Positions 26,164-35,195 are shown, counted from the stretch's first letter. The stretch: 64,000 nt of DNA from Citrobacter arsenatis (GCF_004353845.1 NZ_CP037864.1:3410001-3474000), one strand, 5' to 3'. Notes: generated from the letters alone by a model not told the origin. Numbers and translations: made by a program.

Positions 26164-26883
26164 GTGAAAGGTTTAATTGGCGTACTCGGTGGTATGGGAC
26201 CTGCTGCAACCGTCGATCTGTTTAATAAATTCGTTACCTTTACCGCGGCGCAACGTGACCAGGAACATATCCCGTTAATTATTTCATCTATTCCCGACAT
26301 TCCTGACCGAACAGACGCGTTAATGCATCATGGTCATTCCCCACTTCCGGCAATGCGCGACTATATGCATAAACTCGAAGATGCAGGCGCCGAGTGTATT
26401 GTGATCCCTTGTAATACCGCCCACTTTTGGTTCAATGAATTAAAAGAGTGCTGCCACACAGAGCTGCTCAGTATCGTTGAAACAACCATAAGCGAGGTCA
26501 AGAACTGCGGAAAATCGCGTATCGGGCTGCTCGCCACTAACGCCACGTTGTACATGGGTCTCTATCAAAAAGGCATAGAATCTCTTGGTTTGACCTGCAT
26601 CAGCCCTGATCCGTCAAGCCAGAAAAAAGTGATGGAAAGTATCTATAGCTTAAAAGCCGGTGATGCTAAACGGGCGCAAGAACTGATGAATGAACAGGCT
26701 CAAGCACTCTTCTCACGCGGTGCACAGGTTATCGTACTGGGATGTACAGAAGTTCCCGTCATCCTTGCTGAGGCTGTCAAAACGTCACCTGAAAAATATA
26801 TTGACTCAACCGGTTCGTTGGTTCGCGCCGGTATTAAATGGTACGAGAAACGCGTTGGCAAAAATCATCTTTTAGCACAATGA
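26164..26883 (+). CDS. Aspartate/glutamate racemase family protein
   Basis: A cytoplasmic, PLP-independent amino-acid racemase of 239 aa. The two catalytic cysteines of the family are present: C83 in IPCNTAHFW and C194 in VLGCTEVPV. The N-terminus has the phosphate-loop-like GVLGGMGPAATVDLF. The start is GTG at 26164, 8 bp after GAGG. It probably interconverts L- and D-aspartate or a related acidic substrate; the exact amino acid cannot be read from sequence. A Dcu-type carrier follows 76 bp downstream, and a HypT-like regulator lies upstream on the other strand, forming one functional cassette. Confidence 0.88.
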   Translation: MKGLIGVLGGMGPAATVDLFNKFVTFTAAQRDQEHIPLIISSIPDIPDRTDALMHHGHSPLPAMRDYMHKLEDAGAECIVIPCNTAHFWFNELKECCHTELLSIVETTISEVKNCGKSRIGLLATNATLYMGLYQKGIESLGLTCISPDPSSQKKVMESIYSLKAGDAKRAQELMNEQAQALFSRGAQVIVLGCTEVPVILAEAVKTSPEKYIDSTGSLVRAGIKWYEKRVGKNHLLAQ

Positions 26884-26959
26884 AAGCCAACACCTGGTTA
26901 ATTATTTCATTAAATAAACATTCATTTTAATAACGAATTATTCTCTGGCGGAGGCCATT

Positions 26960-28258
26960 ATGATTTGGCTGGAAATTATCGTAGTGTTGGGCGCAATATT
27001 TTTTGGTATCCGCCTCGGCGGAATTGGTATCGGTTTATGTGGCGGGCTAGGGCTGGCTATTTTAACGCTGGGATTTGGATTACAAATTGGTTCACCTCCC
27101 GTAGATGTTATTCTCATTATTATGACGGTAGTGGTGGCGGCATCGGCGCTACAGGCCGCCGGCGGTATGGATTATCTGGTTCGCGTTGCCGGTAATTTTA
27201 TGCGCCGTAATCCTAAATATATCAATATTATTGCGCCAATTATCACCTGGTCGATGACCATTATGGCGGGAACAGGATTCATCGTCTTTTCTACCCTGCC
27301 AGTGATTGCCGAAGTTGCCAAAGAGTCAGGTATTCGCCCTTCCCGGACGCTCGCCGGATCCGTAGTCGCCTCTCAGGTGGCGATATCCGGTTCACCAATT
27401 AGTGCCGCAATGGCGGCGATGCTGACCATTATGGAAGGCAACGGTATCAGCTTTATCCAGGTCATGGCGGTATGTCTGCCCGCCTCGTTTGTCGCCGCGA
27501 TGGTCGCCGCTTTTATCGCCTCTCGTCAGGGATGCGAGCTACAGGATGATGAAGTCTATCTGGAACGCCTGCAAAAAGGATTGGTGCGTAAATACGAAGG
27601 GCAAAACAGCACCACGCCGGGAGCAAGACTGTCGGTCGCCCTGTTTATGCTGGCAACGGTCGTCATCGTTATTCTTGCCGCATGTCCTCAACTACGCCCC
27701 GGATTCGACGCGGGTAACCCAATGAATACCCGGGATATCATTATTATCTGTATGCTGGCTGCCGCGTGCCTGATGGTGGTGCTATGCAAAACATCAACCG
27801 ACGCAATTGTCCTGACATCCACGTTTCGTGCGGGTATGAGTTCGTTGGCGGTTATTCTGGGAATTGTTACGCTGGGCACAACCTTCATTGATGCCCATTT
27901 GACGGGAATAAAGGATATCGCTGGCGATATTCTACGGGCTTATCCAATGTTGTTGGCGCTGGTGCTGTTTGGCACCTGTGCGCTTCTCTATTCGCAGGGA
28001 GCCACCACACCGCTGATTATTCCGCTTGCCGTCGCGCTCGGCGTACCCACCTGGGCGATTCTGGCTTCTTATGTAGCCGTTACCGGCGTGTTTGTTCTAC
28101 CAACTTACCCCACTTCACTGGCAGCCATGGAGTTCGACACTACCGGGACAACGCGCGTGGGTAAGTATGTCTTAAACCATCCGTTTATGTTACCTGGACT
28201 TGGGGGGATCATCGCGGGCGTTGCCTTTGGTTTTATCATCGCGCCAATGATTGCCTGA
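26960..28258 (+). CDS. DcuA/DcuB-family C4-dicarboxylate (or aspartate) transporter
   Basis: A 432-aa inner-membrane carrier with about ten transmembrane helices. It aligns along its length with E. coli DcuA (433 aa): LGGIGIGLCGGLG, AAGGMDYLVRVA, RRNPKYI, IMAGTGFIVFSTLPVIAEVAKE, SPISAAMAAM, LLYSQGATTPLI, VFVLPTYPTSLAAMEFDTTGTTRVGK. DcuA/B exchange fumarate, malate, aspartate and succinate in anaerobic growth. Because it follows an aspartate/glutamate racemase, aspartate (D or L) is a likely substrate; that is inference. Ribosome binding site GGCGGAGG is good. Confidence 0.88.
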   Translation: MIWLEIIVVLGAIFFGIRLGGIGIGLCGGLGLAILTLGFGLQIGSPPVDVILIIMTVVVAASALQAAGGMDYLVRVAGNFMRRNPKYINIIAPIITWSMTIMAGTGFIVFSTLPVIAEVAKESGIRPSRTLAGSVVASQVAISGSPISAAMAAMLTIMEGNGISFIQVMAVCLPASFVAAMVAAFIASRQGCELQDDEVYLERLQKGLVRKYEGQNSTTPGARLSVALFMLATVVIVILAACPQLRPGFDAGNPMNTRDIIIICMLAAACLMVVLCKTSTDAIVLTSTFRAGMSSLAVILGIVTLGTTFIDAHLTGIKDIAGDILRAYPMLLALVLFGTCALLYSQGATTPLIIPLAVALGVPTWAILASYVAVTGVFVLPTYPTSLAAMEFDTTGTTRVGKYVLNHPFMLPGLGGIIAGVAFGFIIAPMIA

Positions 28259-28266
28259 CCCGTTTT

Positions 28267-28300
28267 ATTCAGGGGAGTGAAAAAATTTCGCCCCCTGAAT
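28267..28300. terminator. Hairpin between the Dcu-type gene and the lipoprotein gene
   Basis: ATTCAGGGG (28267-28275) pairs with CCCCTGAAT (28292-28300), with an inner GAAA/TTTC extension. It lies 9 bp after the carrier stop and 20 bp from the convergent lipoprotein gene. There is no strong T-run, so its use as a terminator is probable only. Confidence 0.55.
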
Positions 28301-28319
28301 GATTACTTATCTGACCAGC

Positions 28320-28556
28320 TCACCACATCAATACCGTCTTACCTTTATCTATTTGCTTCACTTCGCTGCTTTTGATCACACGGTGATAGCCATAGGCGTC
28401 AGCATATTTTGTCATTCCTGTCTCCGAGTCTTGCTCAGGCTTTCCTTGCGTCTCTATCGTTGTTCCTGATGTTGTTGTCATCACCCAGGTGGTTGAGCAC
28501 CCCGTAAGCAGCAGTGTCGCGAGTGACAGAGAGGCAAACACGTGAGCTTTATTCAT
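28320..28556 (-). CDS. Small YgdI/YgdR-type lipoprotein
   Basis: A 78-aa lipoprotein from the ATG at 28556 (a TTG six codons earlier is possible). The signal peptide ends in the lipobox LLTGCS, so the mature chain starts at Cys and is only about 58 residues. The mature part (WVMTTTSGTTIETQGKPEQD...GYHRVIKSSEVKQID) fits the DUF903 / YgdI-YgdR SH3-like fold. With Ser after Cys it should be sorted to the outer membrane. Function unknown. It stands alone between two unrelated units. Confidence 0.85.
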   Translation of the reverse strand: MNKAHVFASLSLATLLLTGCSTTWVMTTTSGTTIETQGKPEQDSETGMTKYADAYGYHRVIKSSEVKQIDKGKTVLMW

Positions 28557-28660
28557 ATTCGATTTCCGTGACAAGTTTGATTTAAGGGCACTTTATCGAA
28601 TTTGGTTAAGACAGGATGGATTATTGTGGCGATGCGGCAACAGCAGGGGTTAATGGATAA

Positions 28661-28687
28661 AAAAGGGGCAGAGAAATCTCTGCCCCA
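28661..28687 (-). terminator. fruBKA terminator
   Basis: A perfect 10-bp stem, GGGGCAGAGA (28666-28675) with TCTCTGCCCC (28678-28687), is followed on the minus strand by a run of Ts. It lies 15 bp after the fruA stop. Confidence 0.92.
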
Positions 28688-28702
28688 GCTATCAGCGTTT
28701 AA

Positions 28703-30391
28703 TCAGGCCGCCTTTGCCACAACCTCTTCTTCCGGGCGTTTCAGCACCGCGTAGGAGAGACCGGCGACCAGCGTACCGGCAATAATTGCCAGCAGGTATC
28801 CCACTACCGGCGTAATTGCGCCAGGGATTAACAGTACAAACAAGCCACCGTGTGGTGCCATCAGTTTCGCACCCACCGCCATTGAGATAGCCCCGGTGAT
28901 CGCACCACCAACGATACAGCAAGGCAGAACGCGCATCGGGTCACGGGCCGCAAATGGGATAGCCCCTTCGGTGATAAAGCACAGGCCCAGCACCAGCGCA
29001 GCTTTACCGCCTTCCTGCTGCGCTTTGTCGAATTTACGACGCGCAACCAGCGTTGCCAGACCCAGCGCCAGCGGAGGCACCATACCTGCCGCCATAATGG
29101 CCGCCATCGGCGCATAGGTTTGGGTACTCAGCAGGCCCACACCGAAAGCATACGCCGCTTTGTTAACCGGACCACCCATGTCGGTACACATCATGCCGCC
29201 AAGAATCGCGCCGAGCAGCACCGCATTCGCCGTACCCATGGTTTGCAGCCAGTGGGTCAGACCTTCCAGAATACCGGCTACCGGTTTACCGATCAGGTAG
29301 ATCATGGCCAACCCCACCACCAGGCTTGAGAGCAGCGGAATGATCAGGATCGGTTTCAGCGCTTCCATACTTTGCGGGAGTTTCAGCTTCGTACTGATGA
29401 GCTTCGCCACATAACCGGCAAGGAAACCGGCAATAATCCCGCCAATAAAGCCGGAACCGGTGCTCACGGCCAACATACCGCCGATAAGACCTGGCGTCAG
29501 ACCCGGACGGTCAGCGATGGAAAACGCGATATAACCCGCCAGAACCGGCACCATCAATGCGAAAGCTGAACCACCGCCAATCTGCATCAGCGCTGCCGCC
29601 AGCGTCCCCTGCTCTTTGAACGCCTCGATACCAAAAGCAAATGAGAGCGCAATACACAGACCACCAGCAACCACCATCGGCAGCATGTAGGACACGCCTG
29701 TCAGCAGGTGACGATACGCACCCGCGCTCTCTTTCTTACCTTCAGTTGCTGAAGTCTGTGCTTTACCAGCAGGCTGGTACGGCGTTGCTTCTTCCAGCGC
29801 TTTGTCCAGTTCCTGCTTGGTTTTCTTCAGCGCAAGGCCAGTAGACGTACGGTACATGGGTTTTCCGGCAAACTTCGCCAGATCAACTTCAATATCAGCC
29901 GCCACAATCACCAGATCCGCCTGAGCCACTTCCTCCGGCGTAATGGCATTGCCTGCGCCAACAGAACCACGGGTTTCAACCTTCACCCACCAGCCACGTT
30001 TTTTCGCTTCTGTTTCAATCGCTTCAGCGGCCATAAACGTATGAGCAACGCCAGTCGGACACGCCGTCACCGCCACCACGCGTTTTGGACCACTGCTGGC
30101 CACAGGCGCTGTCGCAACCGGGGCACTGTAAGGTTTTGCATGGCCTTTGGCTTCGCTGAGGAAGAGTTCAGGGTGCGCAACCGCACGACCAATGTCGCCC
30201 AGCCAGACCTTTTTGCCGTTCAGCGAGCTGTCGGCAGGAAGCGTGTCGCCCAGAACAATCGCCAGTTCGGCATCATTAGGATTATCAATGATTTCCAGAT
30301 GTGCTTTCTGCGCCGCCGCTCCAAGCAGGGTTTTCGCCATGTAAGCGCGAGCCTGGCCGAGATTAGCGTCAATAATCAGCAGCGTTTTCAT
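28703..30391 (-). CDS. fruA: PTS fructose-specific EIIB'BC component FruA
   Basis: The membrane permease of the fructose phosphotransferase system; it imports fructose as fructose 1-phosphate. 562 aa (E. coli 563). Domain order is a degenerate IIB' domain (1-90), a IIB domain with the phospho-accepting Cys112 in ACPTGVAHTFMAA, and a IIC membrane domain from about 225 (GIEAFKEQG, GGMMCTDMGGPVNKAAYAF, EGAIPFAARDP). Last gene of fruBKA, 16 bp after fruK, with a strong terminator behind it. Confidence 0.97.
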   Translation of the reverse strand: MKTLLIIDANLGQARAYMAKTLLGAAAQKAHLEIIDNPNDAELAIVLGDTLPADSSLNGKKVWLGDIGRAVAHPELFLSEAKGHAKPYSAPVATAPVASSGPKRVVAVTACPTGVAHTFMAAEAIETEAKKRGWWVKVETRGSVGAGNAITPEEVAQADLVIVAADIEVDLAKFAGKPMYRTSTGLALKKTKQELDKALEEATPYQPAGKAQTSATEGKKESAGAYRHLLTGVSYMLPMVVAGGLCIALSFAFGIEAFKEQGTLAAALMQIGGGSAFALMVPVLAGYIAFSIADRPGLTPGLIGGMLAVSTGSGFIGGIIAGFLAGYVAKLISTKLKLPQSMEALKPILIIPLLSSLVVGLAMIYLIGKPVAGILEGLTHWLQTMGTANAVLLGAILGGMMCTDMGGPVNKAAYAFGVGLLSTQTYAPMAAIMAAGMVPPLALGLATLVARRKFDKAQQEGGKAALVLGLCFITEGAIPFAARDPMRVLPCCIVGGAITGAISMAVGAKLMAPHGGLFVLLIPGAITPVVGYLLAIIAGTLVAGLSYAVLKRPEEEVVAKAA

Positions 30392-30407
30392 TATGCCTCT
30401 CCTGCTG

Positions 30408-31346
30408 TCAGTTAAACGGTTTTAAGTCGACACGCGCCATCATTGCGGCCAACTGAGGACGATCGGTAATGCCCACATTGCTTTGGCTTACCGCCAGGGC
30501 GGCAACAGCCGTTGCCAGACGCAGGGTATGTTCGCTGGACTCACGCATCAGCAGGCCGTAAATCAGACCGCCAACCATTGAATCACCCGCGCCTACGGTG
30601 CTGACCACCTCAACTGACGGCGGTTTAGCAATCCACTCACCCGAAGCGTTAACCCACAGCGCGCCTTCCGCGCCGAGCGAAATCACCACGTGAGCAATAC
30701 CCTGCTCGCGCAGCGCATGCGCCGCTTCAATCACATCTTTCATTTCCGGCAGCTTACGGCCTGCCCAGATTTCCAGTTCACGACGGTTTGGTTTCACCAA
30801 CCACGGTGCCGCTTTCAGACCCGCCACCAGCGCTTCACGACTACTATCAAAGATAATGCAAGGACACTGACTGCGCAGGCGCGTCATCCAGTCAGTAAAT
30901 GCTTCCGGGCTAACGCCGGTCGGCAAACTGCCGCTGACGCACACCATGTCGAACTGACCCAGCCAGCTCAGCGAGTCATTCACAAAACGCTCCCAGTCAG
31001 CCGGGGTGACTTCAAAGCCGGAGAAATTGAAATCGGACACTTCGCCGTCTTTTTCGGTCAGCTTGACGTTGATACGGGTACGCCCTTGTACAACCTGAAA
31101 ACGGTTGGCAATGCCCAGTTCACTGAACAACTGCTGAAAACCATCCTGGTTATCTTTACCCAGGAAACCGCCCACAGTGACATCGATACCTAAATCTTTC
31201 AGAACCTTAGCGACGTTAATCCCTTTCCCTGCCGCGTGCAGACCAGTAGTTTTTACCAGGTTAACTTCACCGCGTTCAATTTCCGGGCAAAAACCGACCA
31301 GATCGTAGGCCGGGTTAAGGGTAATAGTAGCAACACGTCTGCTCAT
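30408..31346 (-). CDS. fruK: 1-phosphofructokinase FruK
   Basis: Phosphorylates fructose 1-phosphate to fructose 1,6-bisphosphate in the cytoplasm. 312 aa, PfkB family: AAGKGINVAKVLKDLG near residue 38, GFLGKDNQDGF, and the catalytic loop STVGAGDSMVGGLIYG. The ATG overlaps the fruB stop by one base (TAATG), so the two genes are tightly coupled. FruK is also reported to interact with Cra in E. coli. Confidence 0.97.
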   Translation of the reverse strand: MSRRVATITLNPAYDLVGFCPEIERGEVNLVKTTGLHAAGKGINVAKVLKDLGIDVTVGGFLGKDNQDGFQQLFSELGIANRFQVVQGRTRINVKLTEKDGEVSDFNFSGFEVTPADWERFVNDSLSWLGQFDMVCVSGSLPTGVSPEAFTDWMTRLRSQCPCIIFDSSREALVAGLKAAPWLVKPNRRELEIWAGRKLPEMKDVIEAAHALREQGIAHVVISLGAEGALWVNASGEWIAKPPSVEVVSTVGAGDSMVGGLIYGLLMRESSEHTLRLATAVAALAVSQSNVGITDRPQLAAMMARVDLKPFN

Positions 31347-32476
31347 TACGCGCCCTCCCCAAGACCTGCCGCGATGGCTTCGCCAATCGCTTTCAGCGCC
31401 TGTTCAGCATCTTCGCCCTGGGCGGTAAAGCGCAGGTGATGTCCTTTCTTCACGCCCAATGCCACAACTTTCATCAGACTGCGTCCATTCGCCGGCTTGC
31501 CGGTTCCATCAAGATTTGTCACGGTAATTTCACTGTTAAATTGTTTAATCGTATTCACCAGCATGGTGCCCGGACGGGCGTGTAAACCATGCTCATTGCG
31601 CACAATAAATTCGGCGCTCAGTACATCATCAGTTAAGGCGTCATCGCTGGTCAGCAGCGCCAACACCGTGGCAGCATCGGCTTTCAACAACCGGTCAGCT
31701 TTATTATTCAGCAGCAGATCGCCAAGGCGCTTCAGCACCGCAACCGGTTGATCGTCATTCATGGCGACGGTCACCAGCAGGGCTGCCGCTTCCCCCTGCA
31801 CATCAAACGCCGTCGCTGCACGGCTGACCGCAACGGCGCTGCGCACATTGCCTTCAGCACAATCATTCAGCCAGATACCGTGACCGAGATTCATCGGCAG
31901 TTCATTGATGGCTCTGGCCACAAAGGTGGCATCAACCGCGCCGACTTCTTTCAGCCGCGCCGCATTGAGCGCCTGCAGCGTTACCAGCGAATTAGCCACG
32001 ACATCCAGCGACAGCGTTTCGTTATCCAGCTTCAGCTGTTCGCTCTGCTTTTCGCCCATCAGCAACGCACGCAACTCTTCCGCCGTGGTCGCAGATTTCA
32101 GCTGTTCAGCGACGGAGTCATCGCTCAGCACGTGCGTCAGCTGACGCAGTAAACCGAGGTGTTCATCAGAGCTGGCGGCAATGCCGATTGCCACATAAGC
32201 AACCTGACCTTCGCCCCAGGTCACCCCTTGCGGAAACTGAAACACCTGCACGCCGGTTTTCAGCACTCGATCGCGCGTGTCCGTCGTACCGTGGGGAATC
32301 GCAATACCGTTGCCGAGGAACGTGGACGTCTGTTGTTCACGCGCCAGCATGCCATCGACGTAGCCTTCCGCGACGTTACCCGCCTGCACTAAGGCAGCGG
32401 CAACCTGGCGAATAGCCTCTTCTTTATTCCCGGCCTGTTCGCCCGGGTGAATATCCTGAACAGATAACTGGAACAT
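31346..32476 (-). CDS. fruB: PTS fructose EIIA / FPr fusion FruB
   Basis: A diphosphoryl transfer protein linking EI to FruA. 376 aa with an N-terminal IIA domain (phospho-His62 in GIAIPHGTTDTRD), a central M region, and a C-terminal HPr-like FPr domain (phospho-His299 in VRNEHGLHARPGTMLV). First gene of fruBKA. Two Cra operators lie upstream, consistent with repression lifted by fructose 1-phosphate. Confidence 0.97.
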   Translation of the reverse strand: MFQLSVQDIHPGEQAGNKEEAIRQVAAALVQAGNVAEGYVDGMLAREQQTSTFLGNGIAIPHGTTDTRDRVLKTGVQVFQFPQGVTWGEGQVAYVAIGIAASSDEHLGLLRQLTHVLSDDSVAEQLKSATTAEELRALLMGEKQSEQLKLDNETLSLDVVANSLVTLQALNAARLKEVGAVDATFVARAINELPMNLGHGIWLNDCAEGNVRSAVAVSRAATAFDVQGEAAALLVTVAMNDDQPVAVLKRLGDLLLNNKADRLLKADAATVLALLTSDDALTDDVLSAEFIVRNEHGLHARPGTMLVNTIKQFNSEITVTNLDGTGKPANGRSLMKVVALGVKKGHHLRFTAQGEDAEQALKAIGEAIAAGLGEGA

Positions 32477-32497
32477 GGTTCTCCTCTCCCGCTGAAT

Positions 32498-32576
32498 TGA
32501 AACGATTCAGCTAACATGAGAAAAAAGGCGTCACCTGACTCCATCAGTTATGGCGAGATGACGCTGAAACGTTTCA
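32498..32576 (-). promoter_or_regulatory. Two Cra (FruR) operators upstream of fruB
   Basis: TGAAACGTTTCA at 32565-32576 is a perfect Cra palindrome, and TGAAACGATTCA at 32498-32509 has one mismatch. The second lies about 21 bp before the fruB start and the first 67 bp further out. E. coli fruBKA also has two Cra sites. The rest of the 368-bp gap to setB contains an 8-bp inverted repeat at 32677-32699 and no supported gene. Confidence 0.9.
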
Positions 32577-32844
32577 AGAAGTCTTGCTCTTTTTTCTTCA
32601 GCACACAAGTAAAGTTGACAAATTACTTGCTGAATTTAGAGATAACGCACATTTTCTCTGCGAAGGAGAAAAAACTGCTGACGCAAAAACGGCGTCAGCC
32701 AGGCAAATTCAGCAGCGTCAGCAAACGGCAATCTCTGACTGAAATGCTATTTTGATTTTTGATGCCGATTTTGATTTGGCTCCCTGTTTATTTTCTGACA
32801 AGCAGCGTAAACTCCGCGTCTCTTCACATCATTGATATCAAAAC

Positions 32845-34026
32845 ATGCATAACACCCCCGTAGCCGCCACACCCAAGGCGTTTGATTTGACGTCTTCGGC
32901 GTTCCTGCTTGTCGCATTTTTGACGGGTATCGCCGGTGCGTTGCAGACACCAACGCTCAGCCTTTTTCTTACTGATGAAGTCCATGCCCGTCCCGGCATG
33001 GTCGGCTTCTTTTTTACCGGTAGCGCCGTGATCGGCATTTTGGTGAGTCAGTTTCTGGCCGGACGTTCGGATAAAAAAGGCGATCGCAAAAACCTGATTG
33101 TATTTTGCTGCGTGCTGGGAATGCTGGCCTGCGTGCTGTTTGCCTGGAACCGTAACTATTTTATTCTGCTGTTTATTGGGGTTTTCCTCAGCAGCTTTGG
33201 ATCGACTGCCAACCCGCAAATGTTTGCTCTCGCCCGCGAACATGCCGACCGTACGGGTCGGGAAGCCGTCATGTTCAGCTCAATATTGCGTGCGCAGGTT
33301 TCACTGGCCTGGGTAATTGGCCCACCGTTGGCGTACGCGCTGGCCATGGGGTTCAGCTTTACGGTGATGTATCTCAGTGCGGCGGTGGCGTTTGTTGTCT
33401 GCGGCGTAATGGTCTGGCTGTTCTTACCCTCAATGAGTAAAAACGTGCCTCTCGCGACGGGCGCGGTAGAAGCCCCGCGCCGCAATCGACGCGACACGCT
33501 GCTGCTGTTTGTTATCTGCACATTAATGTGGGGAACGAATAGTCTCTACATCATTAATATGCCGCTGTTTATTATCAACGAACTGCATCTGCCGGAAAAA
33601 CTGGCGGGCATCATGATGGGAACCGCCGCCGGACTGGAAATCCCAACCATGCTGATTGCTGGATACTTCGCTAAGCGTCTGGGCAAACGCCTGTTGATGA
33701 GAATTGCCGTCGTCGCCGGATTTTTCTTTTATGCCGGCATGCTGTTGGCCCACTCTCCGGCGATATTACTCGGCTTACAGCTGCTGAACGCGATTTACAT
33801 CGGCATCCTCGGCGGGATTGGCATGCTCTATTTTCAGGATCTGATGCCGGGACAGGCTGGTTCAGCCACCACGCTCTACACGAATACCATTCGCGTAGGC
33901 TGGATTATTGCCGGTTCGCTGGCGGGGATTGCCGCTGAAATCTGGAACTATCACGCGGTGTTCTGGTTTGCACTGGTGATGATCGTCGCCACCGTCGTGT
34001 GCCTGGCGCGCATTAAAGACATTTAA
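32845..34026 (+). CDS. setB: Sugar efflux transporter SetB
   Basis: A major-facilitator exporter of lactose and glucose analogues in the inner membrane; in E. coli it has also been tied to chromosome segregation. 393 aa, as in E. coli, with 12 predicted helices and the MFS loop motif GRSDKKGDRKN between helices 2 and 3. It is divergent from fruBKA. Its stop overlaps the end of the convergent yeiW by 4 bp. Confidence 0.95.
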   Translation: MHNTPVAATPKAFDLTSSAFLLVAFLTGIAGALQTPTLSLFLTDEVHARPGMVGFFFTGSAVIGILVSQFLAGRSDKKGDRKNLIVFCCVLGMLACVLFAWNRNYFILLFIGVFLSSFGSTANPQMFALAREHADRTGREAVMFSSILRAQVSLAWVIGPPLAYALAMGFSFTVMYLSAAVAFVVCGVMVWLFLPSMSKNVPLATGAVEAPRRNRRDTLLLFVICTLMWGTNSLYIINMPLFIINELHLPEKLAGIMMGTAAGLEIPTMLIAGYFAKRLGKRLLMRIAVVAGFFFYAGMLLAHSPAILLGLQLLNAIYIGILGGIGMLYFQDLMPGQAGSATTLYTNTIRVGWIIAGSLAGIAAEIWNYHAVFWFALVMIVATVVCLARIKDI

Positions 34027-34277
34027 GGTGCGGTCAGCGCTTCCAGCTCGATGAGATAAATCATGGCCTGGTGCGTCGTCTGCCCGCACATTTCCGCACT
34101 GGGCTGTAAACCGGCGCACACTTTTGGCCGCAGCGGCGAAGCAAAAATTTTACAGCGCAGCGATTCATCCAACTGAACGCAGGGTGTATTAGCGGGCTTG
34201 CCATCAGGCATACCGGGGATGGGACTGGAGATTGAAGGCGCGGTGCAGCATGCACCACAATCCGGACGGCATTCCAT
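34023..34277 (-). CDS. yeiW: YeiW, Cys-rich UPF0153 protein
   Basis: An 84-aa protein, as in E. coli, with a zinc/iron-chelating CxxxCxxCC pattern at the start (MECRPDCGACC) plus further Cys at about 33, 42, 54 and 64 in the usual YkgJ-family spacing. Function unknown. It is convergent with setB (4-bp overlap) and divergent from yeiP across 157 bp. Confidence 0.88.
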   Translation of the reverse strand: MECRPDCGACCTAPSISSPIPGMPDGKPANTPCVQLDESLRCKIFASPLRPKVCAGLQPSAEMCGQTTHQAMIYLIELEALTAP

Positions 34278-34434
34278 ACAGTACTCTCTTTATCGTAAAC
34301 CATCGGATTGTGCGGGAAGCGCACAGTACCACCTTTTTTGCACCAGCAAAAGCATGAATTCCGCTTGCCTGAATGCCCCGGCGCGAGTAGTTTTACGCGA
34401 TATTTTAGACACTCCTCACTACAGGATTTTTTCG

Positions 34435-35007
34435 ATGCCAAGAGCGAACGAAATTAAAAAAGGTATGGTACTAAACTACAACGGCAAGCTGCTGATTGTA
34501 AAAGATATCGATATTCAATCACCGTCCGCACGTGGTGCAGCCACGCTGTACAAAATGCGTTTTTCTGATGTCCGTACCGGTCTGAAAGTTGAAGAACGCT
34601 TCAAAGGCGACGATATCGTCGATACCGTCACTCTGAGCCGCCGTGGGGTTGATTTCTCCTACGTTGATGGCAACGAATATGTCTTTATGGATAAAGAAGA
34701 CTATACCCCGTATACCTTTACCAAAGACCAGATTGAAGAAGAGCTGCTGTTCATCCCGGAAGGCGGAATGCCGGACATGCAGGTACTGACCTGGGACGGC
34801 CAGTTGCTGGCGCTGGAACTGCCGCAGACCGTAGACCTGGAAATCGTTGAAACCTCACCGGGTATTAAAGGCGCGTCAGCGAGTGCGCGCAACAAGCCAG
34901 CGACCCTGAGCACCGGCCTGGTGATCCAGGTTCCTGAGTATCTGAGCGCGGGTGAAAAAATCCGTATTCATATCGAAGAACGTCGCTATATGGGCCGTGC
35001 AGATTAA
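34435..35007 (+). CDS. yeiP: Elongation factor P-like protein YeiP
   Basis: A 190-aa EF-P paralogue with three beta domains: the KOW-like N-terminal domain (MPRANEIKKGMVLNYNGKLL), the central OB fold (EEELLFIPEGGMPDMQVL) and the C-terminal OB fold ending IRIHIEERRYMGRAD. The family acts at stalled ribosomes. The residue at the tip of domain I is not the EF-P lysine context that EpmA modifies. I start at 34435; a much longer in-frame reading runs across the yeiW gap and is not supported. Downstream, the backbone is broken by accessory DNA up to yeiQ. Confidence 0.95.
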   Translation: MPRANEIKKGMVLNYNGKLLIVKDIDIQSPSARGAATLYKMRFSDVRTGLKVEERFKGDDIVDTVTLSRRGVDFSYVDGNEYVFMDKEDYTPYTFTKDQIEEELLFIPEGGMPDMQVLTWDGQLLALELPQTVDLEIVETSPGIKGASASARNKPATLSTGLVIQVPEYLSAGEKIRIHIEERRYMGRAD

Positions 35008-35195
35008 TCTCCTGTCGTTACAGGTGAACCAAAGATAATGACATGTTGTCTCTGGCAAAATGTTCCGTTCACTTTAGTGATATCACTTATCTGAAACAAT
35101 ACTGCCTGTGAACGTGTTAAGGGTACTATCGCCGTACCCTTAACAATCCCGGCTCCCGGCGGGAAAATTGCCACTTCGTGGTCCCCTCCGCTCAT
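35004..35195 (-). CDS. Small phage-type protein of an immunity-region remnant
   Basis: A 63-aa reading frame, MSGGDHEVAIFPPGAGIVKG... to FGSPVTTGD. Its ATG overlaps the stop of an Icd-like tail (ATGA), a coupled arrangement I associate with P4/P1-like and lambdoid immunity regions of enterobacteria. The end overlaps the yeiP stop by 4 bp. No domain is recognised. It may be untranslated debris of a structured RNA region, since several stems lie across it (for example 35116-35126 with 35134-35144). Confidence 0.4.
   Translation of the reverse strand: MSGGDHEVAIFPPGAGIVKGTAIVPLTRSQAVLFQISDITKVNGTFCQRQHVIIFGSPVTTGD
35116..35144 (-). ncRNA. Strong stem-loop in the phage remnant (possible structured RNA)
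   Basis: GTTAAGGGTAC (35116-35126) and GTACCCTTAAC (35134-35144) form a perfect 11-bp stem with a 7-nt loop. No T-run follows on either strand. Together with the stems at 35171-35181, 35204-35228 and 35249-35270 it makes about 155 bp unusually rich in structure. The rest of the gap up to torD (35279-35469) holds nothing I can name. Confidence 0.35.

Noticed and set aside
34198..34434. A long N-terminal extension of YeiP
   Set aside because: It would be antisense to yeiW, and the 190-aa form from 34435 has the family's normal start and a ribosome binding site.
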